From: Glycomyces salinus
Lineage (GTDB): Bacteria > Actinomycetota > Actinomycetes > Mycobacteriales > Micromonosporaceae
Assembly: GCF_016428645.1 (NCBI RefSeq)
Contig: NZ_JAELXW010000035.1
Span: 1 to 64,000 of the forward strand
Length of the DNA stretch: 64,000 bases
Direction: 5' to 3'
Shown: positions 60,665 through 64,000 of the stretch, piece by piece
How the letters are laid out: each line of letters opens with the position of its first letter
Numbering within the stretch: position 1 is the first letter of the stretch
The notes under the pieces: generated by a model
What the model was told of the DNA's origin: nothing
Databases searched by the model: none
What the model saw: the letters and a program-made list of their open reading frames with translations, nothing else
Program-made: the position numbers and the translations under genes

Positions 60665-62788
60665 ATGGCGAACACCACCGCCGACATCAAGACGGTGCTG
60701 AAGATCCGCCCCTTCCGACGCCTGTGGACCGTGCTCGGTCTCGCCTCCTTCGGAGACTGGCTGTCGCTGTTCGCCACCGCCGGGTTCGCGCAGTCCCTGT
60801 TCGACAACCTCGCCGCCAAGGGCTTCGCCTTCTCCGGCGTCATCGTCCTGCGGCTGCTGCCCTCGCTGCTGTTCGGCCCCATCGCCGGCGTCTTCGCCGA
60901 CCGGTTCGACCGCCGCAAGACCATGGCCGTGTGCGACCTGATCCGCTTCACCCTCATCGCCTCGGTCCCCACCGTCTACATCGTCACCTCCTCGACGGCC
61001 ATCACCGTCATCTGGCTGGCCGTGGCCCAGATCCTCATCGAGATCACCGTCCTGATCTGGACCCCCACCAAGGAAGCGGCCGTCCCCAACCTGCTGCCGC
61101 GCGACAAGTACGAGGCCGCCAACCAGCTCAACCTCGCCACCACCTACGGCATCGCCCCGCCCATGGCGTTCCTGGTCCTGGCCGCCCTCGAACGCGGCTC
61201 GGGCCTGTGGGGCGACGTCGGCATCTGGGCCCAGCCGATGGTCATCGCCCTCTACATCGACGCCGCGATGTTCCTGACCCTGGCGATCACCGTCTACTTC
61301 TTCATCCCCCAGATCTCCGGCCGCGACGGCAGGAGCGGCACCGACCTCGCCGGCCAGGGCAGCGTGTGGGGCCAGTTCCTCGACGGCTGGCGGTACGTGC
61401 GGGTCAACGAGAAGGTCCGCGGCCTCATCTACGGCATGCTCGGCGCCTTCAGCGGCGCCGGCATCCTCATCGGCGCCGGCACGATCTACGCGGGCACCCT
61501 CGGCGCCGGCGAGGCGGCCTTCTACATCCTCGCGGTCTTCCTGTTCCTGGGCCTGGGCACCGGCATCGCGGTCGGCCCCAAACTCATCGGCGAGCTCTCC
61601 CGGCTCCGCTGGTTCGGCATGAGCATCGTCCTGGCCGGGGCAGGGCTCGCCCTCGACTCGGTCGCCCCCTGGCTGTGGGTGGCCCTGTTCGGCGCGGTCG
61701 TCATCGGCCTCGGCGCGGGCATGGCGTTCCTGGCCGGCATCACCCTCCTCCAGCGCGAAGTCGAAGACGAGGTCCGCGGCCGCATCTTCGGGTTCATCGC
61801 CGTCAGCGCCCGCGTCGTGCTGATGCTGTCGATGACCGTCACCTCGCCCCTGGCCGGCTGGCACGCCGCCCGCCAACTCGACCTCGGCGTGACCACCGTC
61901 GAGATCTCCATGAGCCGCGTCCTGCTGTTCGCCGCCGCCGTCCTGGTGGTCTGGCTGGGCGTGACCGCCTTCCGCCGCATGGACGACAAACGCGGCGTCC
62001 CCGTCCTGGCCGACCTGTGGTCCTCACTGCGCGGCCGCCCCCTCTCCAGAGCCGTCCCCACCGCCTCCACCGGCTTCTTCGTCGTCTTCGAGGGCGGCGA
62101 GGGCGCCGGCAAGTCCACCCAGGCGGTCAAACTGTCCGCCTGGCTCAAACTGCGCGGCTACGAGACGGTCCTGACCCGCGAGCCCGGCGCCACCGACATC
62201 GGCGCGCGCATCCGCGCCCTGGTGCTCGACTCCGGCACCGAGACCGCCCCCGGCCCGCGCTCGGAGGCCCTGCTGTACGCCGCCGACCGCGCCCAGCACG
62301 TCGACAAGGTCATCCGGCCCGCGCTCGAACGCGGCGCCGTGGTCGTCTCCGACCGCTACATCGACTCCTCCATCGCCTACCAGGGCTCGGGCCGCAGCCT
62401 CGGCAAGGACGAGGTCGCCTGGGTCTCGGCGTGGGCGACCGGCGGCCTCAAACCCGACCTGACCGTCGTCCTCGACGTCGACCCGGCCACCGGCGTCGGC
62501 CGCGCCACGGCCGGCGGCGAGGGCGACCGCCTCGAACGCGAGCAGCTCGACTTCCACGAGCGGGTCCGCCGCACCTTCCTCGACCTGGCCGCCGACGACC
62601 CGAAACGCTACCTCGTCATCGAGGCCGGCGGCACCCCCGACGAGGTCGCCGCGGCCGTCCGCGACGCGGTAGCCGAACGGCTCGACATCCGCACCGAGAC
62701 CCCCCGCGCCGACTCCGCCTGGCCCGACCTCGACCACGAGGGCGAAGGCCGGTGGAACTCCGTCGCCGAGGAGGCCGGCAGGCCGTGA
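60665..62788 (+). CDS. tmk: fusion of MFS transporter-like domain and thymidylate kinase
   Basis: The 707-residue fusion has about ten to twelve membrane helices in residues 15-440, with the MFS loop signature GVFADRFDRRKTMAV. A complete dTMP kinase domain runs from about 470. The P-loop is GGEGAGKST (477-485), followed by LTREPGATDIG, SDRYIDSSIAYQG and a LID region (ATAGGEGDRLE). The kinase phosphorylates dTMP to dTDP for DNA synthesis. Such MFS-tmk fusions are known in actinobacteria; the role of the membrane part is unclear. GAGGAG five bases upstream fixes the start. holB overlaps its stop as GTGA. Confidence 0.92.
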   Translation: MANTTADIKTVLKIRPFRRLWTVLGLASFGDWLSLFATAGFAQSLFDNLAAKGFAFSGVIVLRLLPSLLFGPIAGVFADRFDRRKTMAVCDLIRFTLIASVPTVYIVTSSTAITVIWLAVAQILIEITVLIWTPTKEAAVPNLLPRDKYEAANQLNLATTYGIAPPMAFLVLAALERGSGLWGDVGIWAQPMVIALYIDAAMFLTLAITVYFFIPQISGRDGRSGTDLAGQGSVWGQFLDGWRYVRVNEKVRGLIYGMLGAFSGAGILIGAGTIYAGTLGAGEAAFYILAVFLFLGLGTGIAVGPKLIGELSRLRWFGMSIVLAGAGLALDSVAPWLWVALFGAVVIGLGAGMAFLAGITLLQREVEDEVRGRIFGFIAVSARVVLMLSMTVTSPLAGWHAARQLDLGVTTVEISMSRVLLFAAAVLVVWLGVTAFRRMDDKRGVPVLADLWSSLRGRPLSRAVPTASTGFFVVFEGGEGAGKSTQAVKLSAWLKLRGYETVLTREPGATDIGARIRALVLDSGTETAPGPRSEALLYAADRAQHVDKVIRPALERGAVVVSDRYIDSSIAYQGSGRSLGKDEVAWVSAWATGGLKPDLTVVLDVDPATGVGRATAGGEGDRLEREQLDFHERVRRTFLDLAADDPKRYLVIEAGGTPDEVAAAVRDAVAERLDIRTETPRADSAWPDLDHEGEGRWNSVAEEAGRP

Positions 62789-63933
62789 GCGTGTTCGACG
62801 AGCTGGTCGGCCAGGGCGAGGCGCAACGCGTCCTCGCCGCCGCCGCGCGCGGGGACGGCATGACGCACGCGTGGCTGTTCACCGGGCCTCCCGGGTCCGG
62901 CCGCTCGACCGCCGCGGTCGCCTTCGCCGCGGCCCTGCAATGCGAGACCGGCGGCTGCGGGCAGTGCCACGCGTGCCGCACGAGCCTGGCCGGCACCCAC
63001 CCCGACGTCACGCGCGTCATCCCCGAGGGCCTGTCGCTCGGGGTCGACCAGGTCCGCGGCCTCATCCTCGACGCCTCCCGCGCCCCCACCTCGGGGCGCT
63101 GGCAGATCCTCATCATCGAAGACGCCGACCGCCTCACCGAAGCGGCCGCGAACGCGCTGCTCAAAGCCGTCGAAGAGCCGCCGGAGCGGACCGCGTTCCT
63201 GCTGTGCGCGCCCTCGACCAACCCCGCCGAGATCGCGGTGACGATCCGCTCCCGGTGCCGGGTGCTGGTGCTGCGGCAGCCCGAAGCGGCCGCGATCGCC
63301 GACCTGCTGGTGCAACGCGACGGCCTCGACCGGCGCGAGGCCGAACTGTTCGCCGCGGCCGCCCAGGGCCACGTCGGCCGGGCCAGGCGGCTGGCTACCG
63401 ACCCCGAGGCGCGCGCCAAACGGCACGACGTCCTCCAGATACCCCGGCGCCTGACCGGACTGGGCGCCTGCTTCACCGCCGCGGTCGAACTGATCGAGGC
63501 CGCCGAGGCCGAAGCGGCCGGGACCTACACCGACCAGTCCGCGGCCGAGAAGGAGGCCCTGGAGACCGCGCTCGGCAAGGGCGGCACCGGCAAGGGCGCC
63601 ACCAAGGCCGCGCGCGGCTCGGCCGCGGCCCTCAAAGAGCTCGAGAAGCGCCAGAAGACCCGCGACACCCGCGCCCAACGCGACTCCCTGGACCGGGCCC
63701 TGGTCGACCTGGCCGCCTTCTACCGCGACGCCCTCGCCGCCGGGTTCGGCGCCAGAGTCGCCGTGATCCACCCCGACGCGGCCGAGACCTCCCGCGCCGC
63801 GGCCGCCCGCCTCAGCGCCGAGTCGCTCCTGCGCCGCATCGACGCGATCCTGGCCTGCCGCAAGGCCATCGAGTCGAACGTGCGCCCCCGCATCGCCGTC
63901 GAGGCGATGATGCTCTCCCTGTGGCGGGCCTAG
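62785..63933 (+). CDS. holB: DNA polymerase III delta-prime subunit
   Basis: The 382-residue clamp-loader subunit has an AAA-like domain (1-170). It includes AWLFTGPPGSGRSTAA (the Walker A Lys is replaced by Arg, as expected in non-hydrolysing delta-prime). A zinc module follows (CETGGCGQCHAC, with the further Cys upstream), then DVTRVIPEG and EAAANALLKAVEEPPERT. Domain III is helical, with an Ala/Gly/Lys-rich insertion near 265-310. The start is GTG 62785 overlapping the tmk stop. Pairing of tmk and holB is common in bacteria. Confidence 0.93.
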   Translation: MSVFDELVGQGEAQRVLAAAARGDGMTHAWLFTGPPGSGRSTAAVAFAAALQCETGGCGQCHACRTSLAGTHPDVTRVIPEGLSLGVDQVRGLILDASRAPTSGRWQILIIEDADRLTEAAANALLKAVEEPPERTAFLLCAPSTNPAEIAVTIRSRCRVLVLRQPEAAAIADLLVQRDGLDRREAELFAAAAQGHVGRARRLATDPEARAKRHDVLQIPRRLTGLGACFTAAVELIEAAEAEAAGTYTDQSAAEKEALETALGKGGTGKGATKAARGSAAALKELEKRQKTRDTRAQRDSLDRALVDLAAFYRDALAAGFGARVAVIHPDAAETSRAAAARLSAESLLRRIDAILACRKAIESNVRPRIAVEAMMLSLWRA

Positions 63934-64000
63934 GGAGTGCATTCGGTGGATCCGAACGGGTCAGATGCAGACCGTTTGGGACCACCACACATCCCCTCAC

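Overview
This window comes from a high-GC actinobacterium. The evidence is the codon composition, the actinobacterial order mshA, YbjN-type gene, gpm, senX3, regX3 (which implies mycothiol synthesis), a type II glutamine synthetase, GTG/TTG starts, twin-arginine lipoproteins and a CBM2-bearing xylanase. It looks like a mycelial, polysaccharide-degrading soil or plant-associated actinomycete. The genus cannot be fixed from sequence alone. I found no rRNA, tRNA or CRISPR array.

Layout. 1-1.4 kb: an IS3-family element beside an IS256-like transposase remnant. 1.8-8 kb (minus strand): a complete six-gene ABC importer operon of the peptide/oligosaccharide (Dpp/Opp) type, with a small two-helix membrane gene coupled between an ATPase gene and the binding-protein gene. 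8.2-9.4 kb: isocitrate dehydrogenase. 9.6-16 kb: a surface-polymer set (nucleotidyltransferase, glycerol-1-phosphate-dehydrogenase-like enzyme, ABC-2 polymer exporter permease, O-acyltransferase with SGNH domain, lipoprotein). 16-32.7 kb: a glycosyltransferase island of unusual fusions. It includes a ~1450-residue membrane-anchored protein joining Trp-Tyr repeats, an unclassified GT-like region, a degenerate alginate-lyase-like fold and a rhamnosyltransferase-like domain. It also includes a QueC-like PP-loop enzyme fused to a GT2 domain, an AsnB-like protein, and a stand-alone copy of the C-terminal domain found on the GT2 proteins.

32.8-41 kb: glutamine synthetase II, then a run of secreted proteins. 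Three tandem genes encode signal peptides followed by two to four nearly identical 48-residue repeats centred on HWQICGQN and NQNCDNRDH, and a fourth is a degenerate relative. They are followed by a GH95-type fucosidase and an LPXTG wall-anchored protein. 41-46 kb: a purine permease, a radical-SAM methyltransferase that resembles Cfr more than housekeeping RlmN, and a NatAB-like exporter.

46.5-54.5 kb: a carbohydrate-use locus: binding protein, two permeases, a heparinase/lyase-like protein and a ROK regulator in one overlapping operon, then a secreted GH30 glucuronoxylanase with CBM2. Between them lies a gap with a perfect 26-bp palindrome and three DnaA-box-like sequences. 54.8-59.7 kb: RegX3/SenX3, phosphoglycerate mutase, a YbjN-type protein and MshA. 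A 32-bp tandem repeat sits between gpm and senX3. 59.9-64 kb: a TetR regulator, an MFS-thymidylate kinase fusion and DNA polymerase III delta-prime (holB).

The strongest candidates for undescribed biology are the HWQICGQN-repeat secreted proteins and the fusion-rich glycosyltransferase island. The Cfr-like methyltransferase and the DnaA-box/palindrome cluster also deserve checking.
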